24,371 bases of DNA, taken from a virus. The notes under the pieces were generated by a model. It did not search any database. It worked only from the letters and a program-made list of their open reading frames with translations, and was not told where the DNA came from. The stretch is from IMG/VR virus record IMGVR_UViG_3300018082_000028, positions 1 to 24,371 of that record. One strand, written 5' to 3'. Both the position numbers and the translations under genes were made by a program. The stretch's first letter is position 1. Every line of letters begins with the position of its first letter. Positions 6,087-15,029 of the stretch are shown here, one piece after another.

Positions 6087-6800
6087 TTAGGTCAATATCG
6101 CTTGCCCAAAAACGAAGATGGTTGAAAAAGCGGTTAGGACTAACCCCAAGACCGGTTTCAAAATCGACCTGAGTAACTCGCCGGAACCCGGCGAAGGACC
6201 TGACAACGGACCCTGTTGCTGGGAATTTTTTATTTTTGCACTCAAGGCTCTCCGTTGCGCTCCTGCTGACGTTTCGGACGGAAGGGTCGTGGACGCCTGC
6301 GGCACTGCCGGAACGGGTGCGTTTTTATAGACCCCTGACGGCCCGGCGTTATTGAAGCTGGGGTTGTTCAGTCCAGCTTTCTTAACTGTAGTATTCACCT
6401 GCTCGAAGGGCAGCGCGATTTCGGACAGCTTCCCTGCCTTATCTGCGGCCTGGAGCTCTTCCCCAGACAAATAGAACCGGTTGAAAATGACGCCCAAGTC
6501 GCCACCAAGCGACCGATACATACCCAGCCCGGCTTTTATCATACCATCCTTATTCGCCGCGAGGGCCTTGCCCTCTGGGCGCTTTTGGAAGTCTGCAATC
6601 GTCGCTGAGACGGCTGGCGGCGCGCCCGCGACGACCGCTTGTAGGGCCGGAATCTTCAAAAGCTCTTCCGGCAAGCCCGGCGCTCCTTCCGGCGCGGTAG
6701 GCGCTTCAGGTGCAGTCGGCTCGGCAGGGGTTACAATTTCTTCAGCGGGGGCAACTGCCGCCGACGGGTTTAAAGGTTGAATCAGTTCTTCGTTTGCCAT
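6087..6800 (-). CDS. Pro/Ala/Glu-rich protein with C-terminal hydrophobic segment, 237 aa
   Basis: This is the last gene of the right (-) operon, 19 bases after the 52-aa gene. Residues about 13-50 are a low-complexity Ala/Pro/Glu linker. Residues 50-140 look folded and helical (LLKIPALQAVVAGAPPAVSATIADF, then GLGMYRSLGGDLGVIFNRFYLS). Residues 145-205 are Pro/Ser/Gln-rich. The C-terminus (about 213-237: KPVLGLVLTAFSTIFVFGQAILT) is hydrophobic and could insert in a membrane. The linker style matches the 554- and 1939-aa proteins upstream, so it may be another virion component. A role in lysis is conceivable because of the terminal hydrophobic segment. No family recognised. Confidence 0.65.
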   Translation of the reverse strand: MANEELIQPLNPSAAVAPAEEIVTPAEPTAPEAPTAPEGAPGLPEELLKIPALQAVVAGAPPAVSATIADFQKRPEGKALAANKDGMIKAGLGMYRSLGGDLGVIFNRFYLSGEELQAADKAGKLSEIALPFEQVNTTVKKAGLNNPSFNNAGPSGVYKNAPVPAVPQASTTLPSETSAGAQRRALSAKIKNSQQQGPLSGPSPGSGELLRSILKPVLGLVLTAFSTIFVFGQAILT

Positions 6801-6819
6801 ACTTCTATAGTGTTAAATT

Positions 6820-6978
6820 TTACTCCGGGCGTCGAGGCTCAATCTCAATGTCGGGAGTCGCATTCATTTTTTCCCACTCCGCCTTAAAGGCGTTGAAAAA
6901 TTCGTCAGCTAGCGGATTTGCTCCGGCTGTTTGCGCGGCCTGTGTTACTTCGGCTTTATTTTCAGTTTTCATGGCCAT
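6820..6978 (-). CDS. Small acidic protein, 52 aa
   Basis: The start (complement of 6976-6978) follows the stop of the giant gene by three bases. GAGG in the end of that gene, about seven bases upstream, is a good Shine-Dalgarno sequence. The product reads MAMKTENKAEVTQAAQTAG, then a helix DEFFNAFKAEWEKMNA and a tail DIEIEPRRPE. The tail shares EIEPR with the last residues of the giant protein upstream. A second in-frame ATG at 6972 is possible. Function unknown; the position suggests a virion or assembly accessory. Confidence 0.55.
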   Translation of the reverse strand: MAMKTENKAEVTQAAQTAGANPLADEFFNAFKAEWEKMNATPDIEIEPRRPE

Positions 6979-6981
6979 AAC

Positions 6982-9900
6982 TTACCTCACCCTTGGCTCA
7001 ATTTCAAGTTGTTCTTGCTCTTTTTCTGTGGCTTGCGCGGCAGCAGTTGCCGTTCGATGTTGCACTCCCCGACTTAACATACCTAGTTTTTTAATTTCGA
7101 CGCGAAAATCTCCGAGGTCGAGTTTGCCCCACCCGCGTTCAGACCACAGTTGCTTTTCCAAAAACCAGAGTCCGCCCTGTAACGCCGAGGGGTCAATACC
7201 AAGCTCTTTAGCGGCTTTACGAAAAACTTCCTGTGAAAATCGGAAATCTCCATCGGAAACTCCTTTGGTGTTCTCCGGCAGAATCCGCCAGCGTTCCCGG
7301 AAGCCCTCGTAGCCGATTCTCCGAAGGGTTCTGTCCGCCCAAATATCTATAGTTGCGCCTTTTCCGGTCCCCAGTAAATTTTCTACAAAATTGAGTGTTT
7401 TTGGGCCGGAACTTTCACTCAGCCAGCGTCGTGTCAGCACTTTCAATACTGCGTCTGAACTCAAGCCAAATTTTTTTCCAGTCGCGCCGCGAGGCGTTAA
7501 ATCGTGCTTAAGCAGCCAATGGGATAAAAACGTAGCGTCCGAAGGATTGGCCGGGGGATTTTTGACCTTGCCTGCCTTATGGTCGCGCGCGTAAACGTCG
7601 CGAAGCGAACCGTCCTCAATCTTTTTCAGACCCTCTTCATACTTTGCAATAATCTTGTCAAATTTTCCTGCTTTCCACATAGCGAGCGCCTCAACCGCGT
7701 AGGCAAAATTCTGTGCCGGGTTGGTTTGCGGGCTGGTCGCGGCCAGCAATTCTGCCATGACCGGCGCATCTTTCCCAAATTCCTTCCGCAGCGCCGGGGT
7801 GAACTCCGAATACCACCGGAGGCCGGATTTATATTCCGGGCGGTCTTCCCCCTCGCGCGCGAACTCAACTAATTTTCGTGAAAACGACTCCACGGCCTGT
7901 TCCCGGCTGCCTGCTTCTTTGGCTAAAGGAGATTTTTCAATGTCAGAGGCTACCGGGTCCTGAAACCGCCGCGTGATTACCGCTTCTGGGTAACTCGCAG
8001 CTTTTTGAGCACGGGTAAGGTTGCTCCCGGCATACTTACGAGATTCAAACCCCGGCAGTTGCGATTCCTGGGGTGGCGGCTCAGCGCCGACCAGCGCCTC
8101 AACATCAATGGGCTTGCCTTTAGTCAGGTCTTCCAGGGCTAACAAAACCTGTTCCGGCGTGGCCAGGCGAGTCTCGCCTTTGCCGCCCGCTTTCACTTCC
8201 TCATTTTTGACTGCGTCCCAGACAGAAATCTGGTCGTTTGCTTTTGCAAAAGCGAGAGTGTTCTCGCGGAATTCCTGCGGCACGACTGCATTCACGTCGA
8301 CGCTGACCATTTTCTGACCCCCTGACGAGAAGGTGTAGACGCCCGCTGCGATTTCTGGCTCGTTGAGAAGGTCGGAGTAGGGGCCTAGTGCTTCCGCGAT
8401 TTTCTCTGAAGAGATTTTATCCAGCGGCAAATTCACGGACTTCAGCGAAACAAGGTCCACCGGTTTTTCGGGAGCTTGCCAAACCTGTCCGTCGGAACTA
8501 AAGGTCTGACCGCCGATTTTCCCGGCCCGGAGTTTTTCAAGTTCTGAAATCACTTTTTCGCTGTTTTCAAACTCTGAAGCAAACTCCCGCTTAGGCGGCT
8601 GCGCCTGGGATTCGCCCGCAGGATAAATTAAAGAACGTTTGATTCCGTGGGCTTTGTCATACAGTTCCTCAGCGCGCGCGGTCCCTTCACCCCGATATGG
8701 CTCAGTGTAGATAAGTTTTTGTTCAGGGTTTTTTATCCCTTTTGTTTTTAGAAAATCTGTCGCCGATTTGCGTATCTCCGCTGTTAGCTCGCCCGGCCCC
8801 GCCCACCAATAAATCGTATTAGCAGAAGGTATATATCTCCACGGCCAATCAGGTTGAAGACCCTCATCTCCATGTGATGTTTTAGTGATTGCTTCTTCTG
8901 ACATGGAAACGCCAGAAGATTTTCCAGAGTTTTGGGTGCCTCCTAAAACTGCTTTTGGCTCTTCGCGCCGTTTGGGCGGGTCCGCCTCCGGGTTCTTGAG
9001 TCTTGCTTTTGCGCCGGGTTGAAACGCCGCTTCGTCGATTCGACGAATGCTCTCAGTTGCGCGGACTCCTTCTTTTGGTGCCATCGGCGGCTGGTAGTCG
9101 GGGTCATAGTGCTCGCGAATGAACGGCGCACCGGCTTCCTTCGTTCCGTCTAAGGTTCGACCGGTGGCGGCTTCATATGCTTCTCGCGCAGCTTGAGCCC
9201 GGCCTATGAACTCTATTGCTTTGTTGAATTGTCCAGCCGCCATAGCTTCTCTCCCGGCGACGGATAGTGTTTCGTTTGTCCGACGAAACGCCTGTAAGTC
9301 TTCAGGAGTTTTGGCTGCCGCTCCTAAATCAAAAGCCCACCCCGTAAGACCGGCTCCATACTTTTCGCTTTTGTAAGTATTTGTAAATGTCTTCCATTCT
9401 TCTTGAGGCATTTCTCGAAGCCGTTGCATTTCTTCAATTAGAGCCTTTGGTTGAAACCCGGCGGCTTGTGTAAGAATGTTGCCCTGGACTGGCGTTGCGG
9501 GGCCCCTGGCGGCTGATTCTGCTTGTTCGATGCGCGCGAGGTTAAGGCGCTGATTGACTTCGATGAGTGACGGTGTCTCTCCGGACTGACCTTCAACCCA
9601 CTGGCGAAAGGGGTTAACTTCGCGGACGCCTTTAGGTTCGGTAATACCAGCTTTCTTTAGTGCCGCTTCTGAGTATTCGCCGCGCGGTCGAATCGGAATT
9701 TCCACGCGACCCGGCACGGTAGCTGCACTGACTTCTTGGCCGGCTAAATGAAGCGGAGCAATACGACCTGCCGATTCAGGAATCTTGGTATTGAAAAGGT
9801 AATTTATTACATCTGCGCGCGCCTGTTCGAGCGGCACGGGCTCACCAGTTACTTCAGGTTTAAAAGCTCCGAGTTTTTGTGCGGCTTCAGGCACTACAAG

Positions 9901-12801
9901 CGGCAGCCCGGAACCCGTGAACCCTTTCGATTGGTTCGCCATGTAGGTCTCAACATCTGCCTTTAACTCGGTCAAACCGCTATCAGTCAGCCCCGTATCT
10001 GTAGTTTCGTATAGGATTCGAGACCTATCCTTTACTTTGGCGGCCCAGTCTGAAAATTTCTGTGTATTGGCATCGAGGATGTCCCGACTCCAACCAATGA
10101 ATTGTGGGCCGTTGCTTCGGACTTCGACTCGGTAGGGGGTAAAATCATGTTCGACTAACTGCCGGTCTTTATTCTCTGCCTGACGTTGCGCTTCGATTTC
10201 CGCGCGTCGTTCCGGGCGAAGGCTTACTGTTTCTCCTGCTGGAGTTCCTTTAGCGGCCCAATACGCGACTTTGACGGGCGTTCCAGCATTAATCGCGTCT
10301 GCAATAGTCTTACCGGCATTCGCTGATTCCGGCGTTACAACTTTCTGCGGATTGGCGTCAATCCAATCCTTTGCCTCTTGAATTTCTGGTCGCGCCGTCG
10401 GAACTTCAGGAGTCGTGGGCGGCTTTACAGGAGCAGACGGGAGCGCTTCCGGCATAACCGAAGGCTTTATCCCACGACCAATTTCTTCAACTGCCGCGAG
10501 CGTCCGAAATCTTGGTTCGATTTCCCCAATTTCCGATTTACGACCCGCTAAAGGCCCTGCCCCGCCCAGAATGCTAGTAAACCTTGCAATCACCCGCGCC
10601 AACTTTTCGGGATAGCTATTGCCTTTCGCTAAAGTTGGGCCGAGATGTTTAAACGCTACGTCGAAGTTTTCCGCCTGTAATTCACGGGAAAGATATCGGT
10701 CTGAAACTTCTATTGCCTCTTCAGGAGTAAGTCCGTAGTTAACCTGATACCGCCGGGTTTCCCACTCTTGGGCTGCTAGTTCCCGGACTCGTTCAGGGGT
10801 TGCAATTTCCCCGCTTTCAACAAGCCGGGCCTGAACTTCTCCAATTAACTTTTCCGAACCATTTTTTTGTCCCCATCCGGTCTTGCTCAAGATAGCATCG
10901 CGCCAAGTTTGTCCCGGTTCAATTCCCATACGGTTCGCATATCGGTGTCCTTGTTGTTCCCAATCTTTTGCGTAATCGGCTTTCGTGACGGCATCCAACA
11001 CCCGCAACCCGTCTTCTCCTATTACGTCTTGAATAATATGAAGGGATTCATGCGGAGCCGCAGACGGATTCTTAACAAAAGTTACCCGCTGCTCGCCCGG
11101 CTTGGGAGAACGAAAAAACCCGTCTTGCTGCGAGTAAAACGACGCATCCGCAGGAGAAAATCCTGCCGATTCCAGCGCCTTCGCAGCGGCAGCTTCATCC
11201 CTCGGAAGTAAAAAGAGGTCTGAATCAGGAGCCGCGCCCTTGAGAAATTGTCGCACTGAGTTTATGCGAACTTGTTCGCCAGGAGTTGCCGTTGCCCACG
11301 CCGTAGCGTGGACGGCATCGTAGGTCGTATTTTTTCCCGATGAGGGCACCGGCGTATCGCTTCCCCATAAACGGGGCGCAACAATTTGACCGCTGACCGC
11401 ATGACGGACAATTCGTCGTGCGCCGCCTATCGCTCCAAAAGCTGCTCCAATGCCGACGCTCTCAGTTTGCTGAGGCGTTTCGGCAGTCGCGGCGGCTAAT
11501 CCGATATCAAATGCGGCCCCTTGTCCTACTTCGGCAGCCGTTACAGGCAATTTTTCAAAAATATCCCGGCCTAGCTGGGCATACGGCGAAGCAATTTCGC
11601 CACCGGCGGCAGACAATACGTCCGGTTTAGCCCCAGTCGCAATTTGTTTTCCGACTTCTGCTGTTTTTGCTCCCGCTTTTTCGACGGTTTTAGCAACCTG
11701 ACGAAGGACCCTTCCGCCAGTCGCGCCTGCCAGCCCGCCAATAGGACCGCCTTGGACAAGCCCATACAAAATCGCACCCGCCTGAGACCCCCACTTTGCT
11801 ATCTTCGCCATGCCTTCCGTGACTTTACCGGTCCCTTGAACGACACGACCGCCCCCGGTCGCCGAGACTTCCTCCACTTTTTCGGCGGCTCTAGCAACCT
11901 TCGCCGATATCGGTATTTTGCTGACAAGCTTACCCGGAATTTGAAAAGCCTTTCCGAAAGTCCACCAAGCAAAGGGGTCCCCGGCGGCCAGTGCGGCGCT
12001 TTCTTCAGGGCGGACCGGCTTACCGGCGGCTTCTAGTTCTTTAACTACTTCGCCCCCGACGGCTTGCATAAACTGGCCTTGACCTTTTAAAATCTGTTCC
12101 TGTTGCTCGCGCGCGCCGACCTCATCGAAAAATTTCTTTTTGCTTTCTTCCGGAGTCTCGGCTTCTGGCGACTTTATGCCGGTTGCTTTGGCTAAAAGAT
12201 TCGCCTCAAGTTTCGCTGGCCCAATTCCCCAGGTCTGCACGAACGGAATCGCTTTTTCTAGTCCTCGTTTGGCGGTCTGCGTTAATTCTGAAACGGAAGA
12301 TTCGATACCAGACCAACTTTCCGCTATTTCCCGTTGCCGGTTCTGGAACTCGTCTTCTGCTGGGAGCCCTCGAACCGCCAGGACGTTAGGCGATATCGTC
12401 GCGCCAAGTTTGCCGAAGTTCCAAATCTGTTTTCCGAAACCCTTTGCAATGTCTGCTACAACACCTGCGACTTTCCCAGGTTTAATATCAGAAAATTCAA
12501 AGCCCCGGACACGAACTGCCTTAAAGGCATCAATTGCTTTTTGGGTGGTTTCTGGATGTGAAATTAGTTCAGGGTATCGCTGGAATTCGCTTACTACATC
12601 GAATTCCGAGTCGGCTGCCGCAACTTCCGCGATTTCCGACGCATCCCAATCCGTAAAGGGGTTCACTGCTCCTTGGGCTTTAGCTTCTTGAGAATAGATA
12701 TCCACCCACTCTTGCGGAGTCGGCTTGAACGGGGCAGGTTCAGCGACCGGTGCAATTACCGTCGGCTGTGCTACGGCATCAGGATTTAAAACGTCAGGCA
12801 T
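6982..12801 (-). CDS. Giant multidomain virion/ejection protein with HEXXH motif, 1939 aa
   Basis: The ATG at 12801 overlaps the upstream stop by one base (TAATG). Visible parts are: an N-terminal helical region (1-300); Gly-rich, weakly hydrophobic segments at about 337-363 and 447-462 that could contact membranes; a metallopeptidase-like region with HESLH (H584, E585, H588) and a later acidic candidate ligand in LQAENFDVAF (E711); Pro-rich linkers (about 775-800); a small aromatic segment with IPSANTIYWW (about 1325-1340); and a C-terminal helical domain (about 1585-1900; ARDHKAGKVKNPP, ATIDIWADRTLRRIGYEG) of the kind found in phage large polyvalent proteins. Place and size match T7 gp16, the largest ejection protein, but no lytic transglycosylase motif is seen. 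Likely role: packed in the head or tail and ejected with DNA. The family call is inference from order plus motifs. Confidence 0.75.
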   Translation of the reverse strand: MPDVLNPDAVAQPTVIAPVAEPAPFKPTPQEWVDIYSQEAKAQGAVNPFTDWDASEIAEVAAADSEFDVVSEFQRYPELISHPETTQKAIDAFKAVRVRGFEFSDIKPGKVAGVVADIAKGFGKQIWNFGKLGATISPNVLAVRGLPAEDEFQNRQREIAESWSGIESSVSELTQTAKRGLEKAIPFVQTWGIGPAKLEANLLAKATGIKSPEAETPEESKKKFFDEVGAREQQEQILKGQGQFMQAVGGEVVKELEAAGKPVRPEESAALAAGDPFAWWTFGKAFQIPGKLVSKIPISAKVARAAEKVEEVSATGGGRVVQGTGKVTEGMAKIAKWGSQAGAILYGLVQGGPIGGLAGATGGRVLRQVAKTVEKAGAKTAEVGKQIATGAKPDVLSAAGGEIASPYAQLGRDIFEKLPVTAAEVGQGAAFDIGLAAATAETPQQTESVGIGAAFGAIGGARRIVRHAVSGQIVAPRLWGSDTPVPSSGKNTTYDAVHATAWATATPGEQVRINSVRQFLKGAAPDSDLFLLPRDEAAAAKALESAGFSPADASFYSQQDGFFRSPKPGEQRVTFVKNPSAAPHESLHIIQDVIGEDGLRVLDAVTKADYAKDWEQQGHRYANRMGIEPGQTWRDAILSKTGWGQKNGSEKLIGEVQARLVESGEIATPERVRELAAQEWETRRYQVNYGLTPEEAIEVSDRYLSRELQAENFDVAFKHLGPTLAKGNSYPEKLARVIARFTSILGGAGPLAGRKSEIGEIEPRFRTLAAVEEIGRGIKPSVMPEALPSAPVKPPTTPEVPTARPEIQEAKDWIDANPQKVVTPESANAGKTIADAINAGTPVKVAYWAAKGTPAGETVSLRPERRAEIEAQRQAENKDRQLVEHDFTPYRVEVRSNGPQFIGWSRDILDANTQKFSDWAAKVKDRSRILYETTDTGLTDSGLTELKADVETYMANQSKGFTGSGLPLVVPEAAQKLGAFKPEVTGEPVPLEQARADVINYLFNTKIPESAGRIAPLHLAGQEVSAATVPGRVEIPIRPRGEYSEAALKKAGITEPKGVREVNPFRQWVEGQSGETPSLIEVNQRLNLARIEQAESAARGPATPVQGNILTQAAGFQPKALIEEMQRLREMPQEEWKTFTNTYKSEKYGAGLTGWAFDLGAAAKTPEDLQAFRRTNETLSVAGREAMAAGQFNKAIEFIGRAQAAREAYEAATGRTLDGTKEAGAPFIREHYDPDYQPPMAPKEGVRATESIRRIDEAAFQPGAKARLKNPEADPPKRREEPKAVLGGTQNSGKSSGVSMSEEAITKTSHGDEGLQPDWPWRYIPSANTIYWWAGPGELTAEIRKSATDFLKTKGIKNPEQKLIYTEPYRGEGTARAEELYDKAHGIKRSLIYPAGESQAQPPKREFASEFENSEKVISELEKLRAGKIGGQTFSSDGQVWQAPEKPVDLVSLKSVNLPLDKISSEKIAEALGPYSDLLNEPEIAAGVYTFSSGGQKMVSVDVNAVVPQEFRENTLAFAKANDQISVWDAVKNEEVKAGGKGETRLATPEQVLLALEDLTKGKPIDVEALVGAEPPPQESQLPGFESRKYAGSNLTRAQKAASYPEAVITRRFQDPVASDIEKSPLAKEAGSREQAVESFSRKLVEFAREGEDRPEYKSGLRWYSEFTPALRKEFGKDAPVMAELLAATSPQTNPAQNFAYAVEALAMWKAGKFDKIIAKYEEGLKKIEDGSLRDVYARDHKAGKVKNPPANPSDATFLSHWLLKHDLTPRGATGKKFGLSSDAVLKVLTRRWLSESSGPKTLNFVENLLGTGKGATIDIWADRTLRRIGYEGFRERWRILPENTKGVSDGDFRFSQEVFRKAAKELGIDPSALQGGLWFLEKQLWSERGWGKLDLGDFRVEIKKLGMLSRGVQHRTATAAAQATEKEQEQLEIEPRVR
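11603..11631 (-). repeat. Copy 1 of a 29-bp module coding KPDVLSAAG
   Basis: These 29 bases in the giant gene match 13687-13715 in the 554-aa gene at 27 of 29 positions and are read in the same frame (residues 391-400, AKPDVLSAAG). Both copies lie in flexible Ala/Gly/Pro-rich surroundings. See findings. Confidence 0.7.
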
Positions 12802-14465
12802 TACTTTAAAGGGTGCATCAGGCCATCAGGACCGCGCTTGTATTTCCCACCGCGAATAGTTACCACCGCTGCCGGAGTAGCGCCCCCCGCCGTTCCCGGC
12901 GCAGAAGGCGTCCCGATTTGAGCCTCCGTTTGTGCTTTCATTTCCGCAACGGTTGTGTCAAACCCCGAAGAGTCGTATCCCGCTTTTCCCCAGAAATCAA
13001 CCTGCCGAGCGTAATTATCAGACACGGTTCTCATTAGCTCTTTAGAAAGCAGTTGCGCGACTTTTGGGTCTTGCTGAAGTGCTGGCAAAATCTTTTCATA
13101 CCGCGCCACGTCTTTATCTGATAGCACTCCCGTTTCATTAAACGTTCCTTTTGCAACCGGCGCTAAAATTGCCGTAGTTTCACGAGTAAGTGCCGCAACG
13201 TCCGCGCTCCACTCAGGGCTGTTCACCCATTTCCCGATTCGGCCCGTAATAAATCCTACTGCCTGCGGGTGTTTGGCCAAAAGATTTTGCAAAGCTTTGT
13301 CCATGCGGATAGCCGTATCTGCCGCCTGGGCACCCAATGTCAGGCGGTCTACACCCCCCAATGGAATTTTGTTGGCTTTTTCCGTAACCTCACCGGTCGG
13401 AATAAACCCCTCTGGAAAAATATCTGGCTTTGGGGCGGCGGGCGCCGCCGTAAGCGGTTGCACAACTTCTGCCGGTGCCTCCTCAATCATAGGTGCGGGC
13501 GGGGGTTCCGAAACAATCGGCTGGGCCCCCGCGCTTTGTCGTGAGGCGTTGATTTGTTTCTCCACTTCTGCGGCTTGTGCAAGTTCTGCCGGAGTTTTGG
13601 CGCCTTTGTAAATTTTTGCAATGGCTTGGTTTTGGGCTTCCACGACCACCGGTGCGGCGGATGCGGCTGTCGTGCCAGGGGGCTGGCCGGCAGCAGACAT
13701 TACGTCCGGTTTAGCAGACGTAGCCGCTTTTGCAGTAGCCGGCGCAATCGTTACTTGTCCAGGTTGGCCGAAACCGGGCTGGTTTTCGGAATCCCACTGA
13801 GACGGGTGAACATATCGGTTTACAAAATCTTTCGCACTCGCAATCTCTGCTTGTGATACCGGACGGTTTTCAAAAAAAGCAACAGGAACCACCCCTTTAG
13901 TCGCTCCGACAGTCGTTTCAACTAACTTCGTTTCTCCTGCCGCTTTAAGAAGCCCAAGGGCGTTCCCCATTTGGCTTTTCCAACGCCGAACTACATCGCC
14001 TCTCCGTAAATCTTCTGTTTGAGCTTTCTCGGAATACCGATTTGCTTGTGTGGGGGCTGCATATCCTAACTTCTGCAATTCCGAACGGACGTCCGTCGTT
14101 CCTGCTAAACCAACTTCAGCAGCTAGCCGCCGTCCTTCTAACTCTATTTTGACCGCGTCCTTTTCGTCGGGCAAAAGTTCGAGCCCCATCTTCGTTTTTT
14201 GGTTCGCAAGCGCCAATTGATTTTGTCGCGCCTCAATCGCATCTGGCGATACAAACTCCTGAAGTGACATAACGTCAGCTTTTTTCTTGAGTTGCGCCCG
14301 TTCGCCGACGCGCTCCATGATATCATCCGTAGTTACGAAGCCCTGACGAAAAGCGTCCGCGAGCAGCGCGGTGTTACGCGGACTTACAATGTCGGGGTCT
14401 GCTCGCCCGATTAGGGATGACGGGTCTATGCGACCGAGTTGCGGACCTGAATCTTCGAGACCCAT
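12801..14465 (-). CDS. Probable internal virion/ejection protein, 554 aa
   Basis: The start (complement of 14463-14465) has a clear AAGGAA about six bases upstream. The protein has a helical N-terminal half with coiled-coil-like stretches (about 50-170), a linker rich in Ala/Pro/Gln (about 240-350) containing AKPDVMSAAG (251-260) and KPDIFPEG, and a folded C-terminal part (about 370-500: ADTAIRMDKALQNLLAKHPQAV, then GKWVNSPEW, then TGVLSDKDVARYEKILPAL). It ends in a Gly/Ala/Pro-rich tail with GGKYKRGPDGLMHPLK. It lies directly before the giant gene with a one-base overlap, the place of T7 gp15 next to gp16. I infer an ejection-protein role; no catalytic motif is seen. Confidence 0.7.
   Translation of the reverse strand: MGLEDSGPQLGRIDPSSLIGRADPDIVSPRNTALLADAFRQGFVTTDDIMERVGERAQLKKKADVMSLQEFVSPDAIEARQNQLALANQKTKMGLELLPDEKDAVKIELEGRRLAAEVGLAGTTDVRSELQKLGYAAPTQANRYSEKAQTEDLRRGDVVRRWKSQMGNALGLLKAAGETKLVETTVGATKGVVPVAFFENRPVSQAEIASAKDFVNRYVHPSQWDSENQPGFGQPGQVTIAPATAKAATSAKPDVMSAAGQPPGTTAASAAPVVVEAQNQAIAKIYKGAKTPAELAQAAEVEKQINASRQSAGAQPIVSEPPPAPMIEEAPAEVVQPLTAAPAAPKPDIFPEGFIPTGEVTEKANKIPLGGVDRLTLGAQAADTAIRMDKALQNLLAKHPQAVGFITGRIGKWVNSPEWSADVAALTRETTAILAPVAKGTFNETGVLSDKDVARYEKILPALQQDPKVAQLLSKELMRTVSDNYARQVDFWGKAGYDSSGFDTTVAEMKAQTEAQIGTPSAPGTAGGATPAAVVTIRGGKYKRGPDGLMHPLK
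13687..13715 (-). repeat. Copy 2 of a 29-bp module coding KPDVMSAAG
   Basis: This is the partner of 11603-11631 (27 of 29 bases equal, same reading frame, residues 251-260 of the 554-aa protein). Confidence 0.7.
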
Positions 14466-14474
14466 TTTGTTCCT

Positions 14475-15029
14475 TTAATACATCGGCATTGTCCATCCGC
14501 GAGATGCTGCCGGACTGCCTCGACCGGGACTATTTGAAGGTGTGGGAACCGGAGCGCCCCAAGAAAACTGCTGCGCTTGACTGAGAGTGTTTTGCAAGCC
14601 AAAAAGACGGTCCTGCAATGCGCCTCGCTTTGCGCCAGCGTCAGCACCGATGGTCGGAAGCGCATTAAGTTGTCTTTGCACTTCGTCGATTTGCCATTGA
14701 CTCGATTGCACGGCCCCTTGCGCGGACTTCTGCTGATTTGCAAGCGTCTTGGCCCGAAGCTCATCATAGGGATTTTGCACATTCACTGTGAGTGCTTGCG
14801 TTGGCGCTACTGCCTGCTTCCACTGATTTTGCAGTCCTGATACCGCACTCAGAAAAGGATTAAGCGCTCCCTGAACTATCGGAGGAATCAGATTGTTCGT
14901 GGTGTTCATCGGGGGAATAACGGCGCTGCCTGCTACTCCTGGCCGAAGTATACCGCGCGTCGCGCCGCCCGCCTGAAGTCCGCTCAATCCAGAAGGCATG
15001 ATGCTATTTGCAGTCCAGCCCGAAGGCAT
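14475..15029 (-). CDS. Virion-associated protein with coiled coil, 184 aa
   Basis: The start (complement of 15027-15029) has AGGAG about seven bases upstream, and that ribosome binding site lies inside the relic of an HNH gene (15004-15111). The N-terminus is Gly/Pro/Ala-rich (GLSGLQAGGATRGILRPG), followed by a helical region with NPFLSAVSGLQNQWKQAV and a Gln-rich coiled-coil-like part (about 88-155: ANQQKSAQGAVQSSQWQID, then LFGLQNTLSQAQQF), and a Pro/Ser/Gly tail. It sits between the 56-aa gene and the 554-aa gene in the presumed ejection cluster. No named family. Virion role inferred from context. Confidence 0.65.
   Translation of the reverse strand: MPSGWTANSIMPSGLSGLQAGGATRGILRPGVAGSAVIPPMNTTNNLIPPIVQGALNPFLSAVSGLQNQWKQAVAPTQALTVNVQNPYDELRAKTLANQQKSAQGAVQSSQWQIDEVQRQLNALPTIGADAGAKRGALQDRLFGLQNTLSQAQQFSWGAPVPTPSNSPGRGSPAASRGWTMPMY

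Noticed and set aside
12140-12691. Open + strand frame of 183 codons opposite the giant gene
   Set aside because: It lies wholly antisense to a continuous 1939-codon gene, has no ribosome binding site of note, and its translation is Ser/Pro/Arg-rich as expected for a shadow frame. The same holds for the other long + strand frames between 6100 and 24371.
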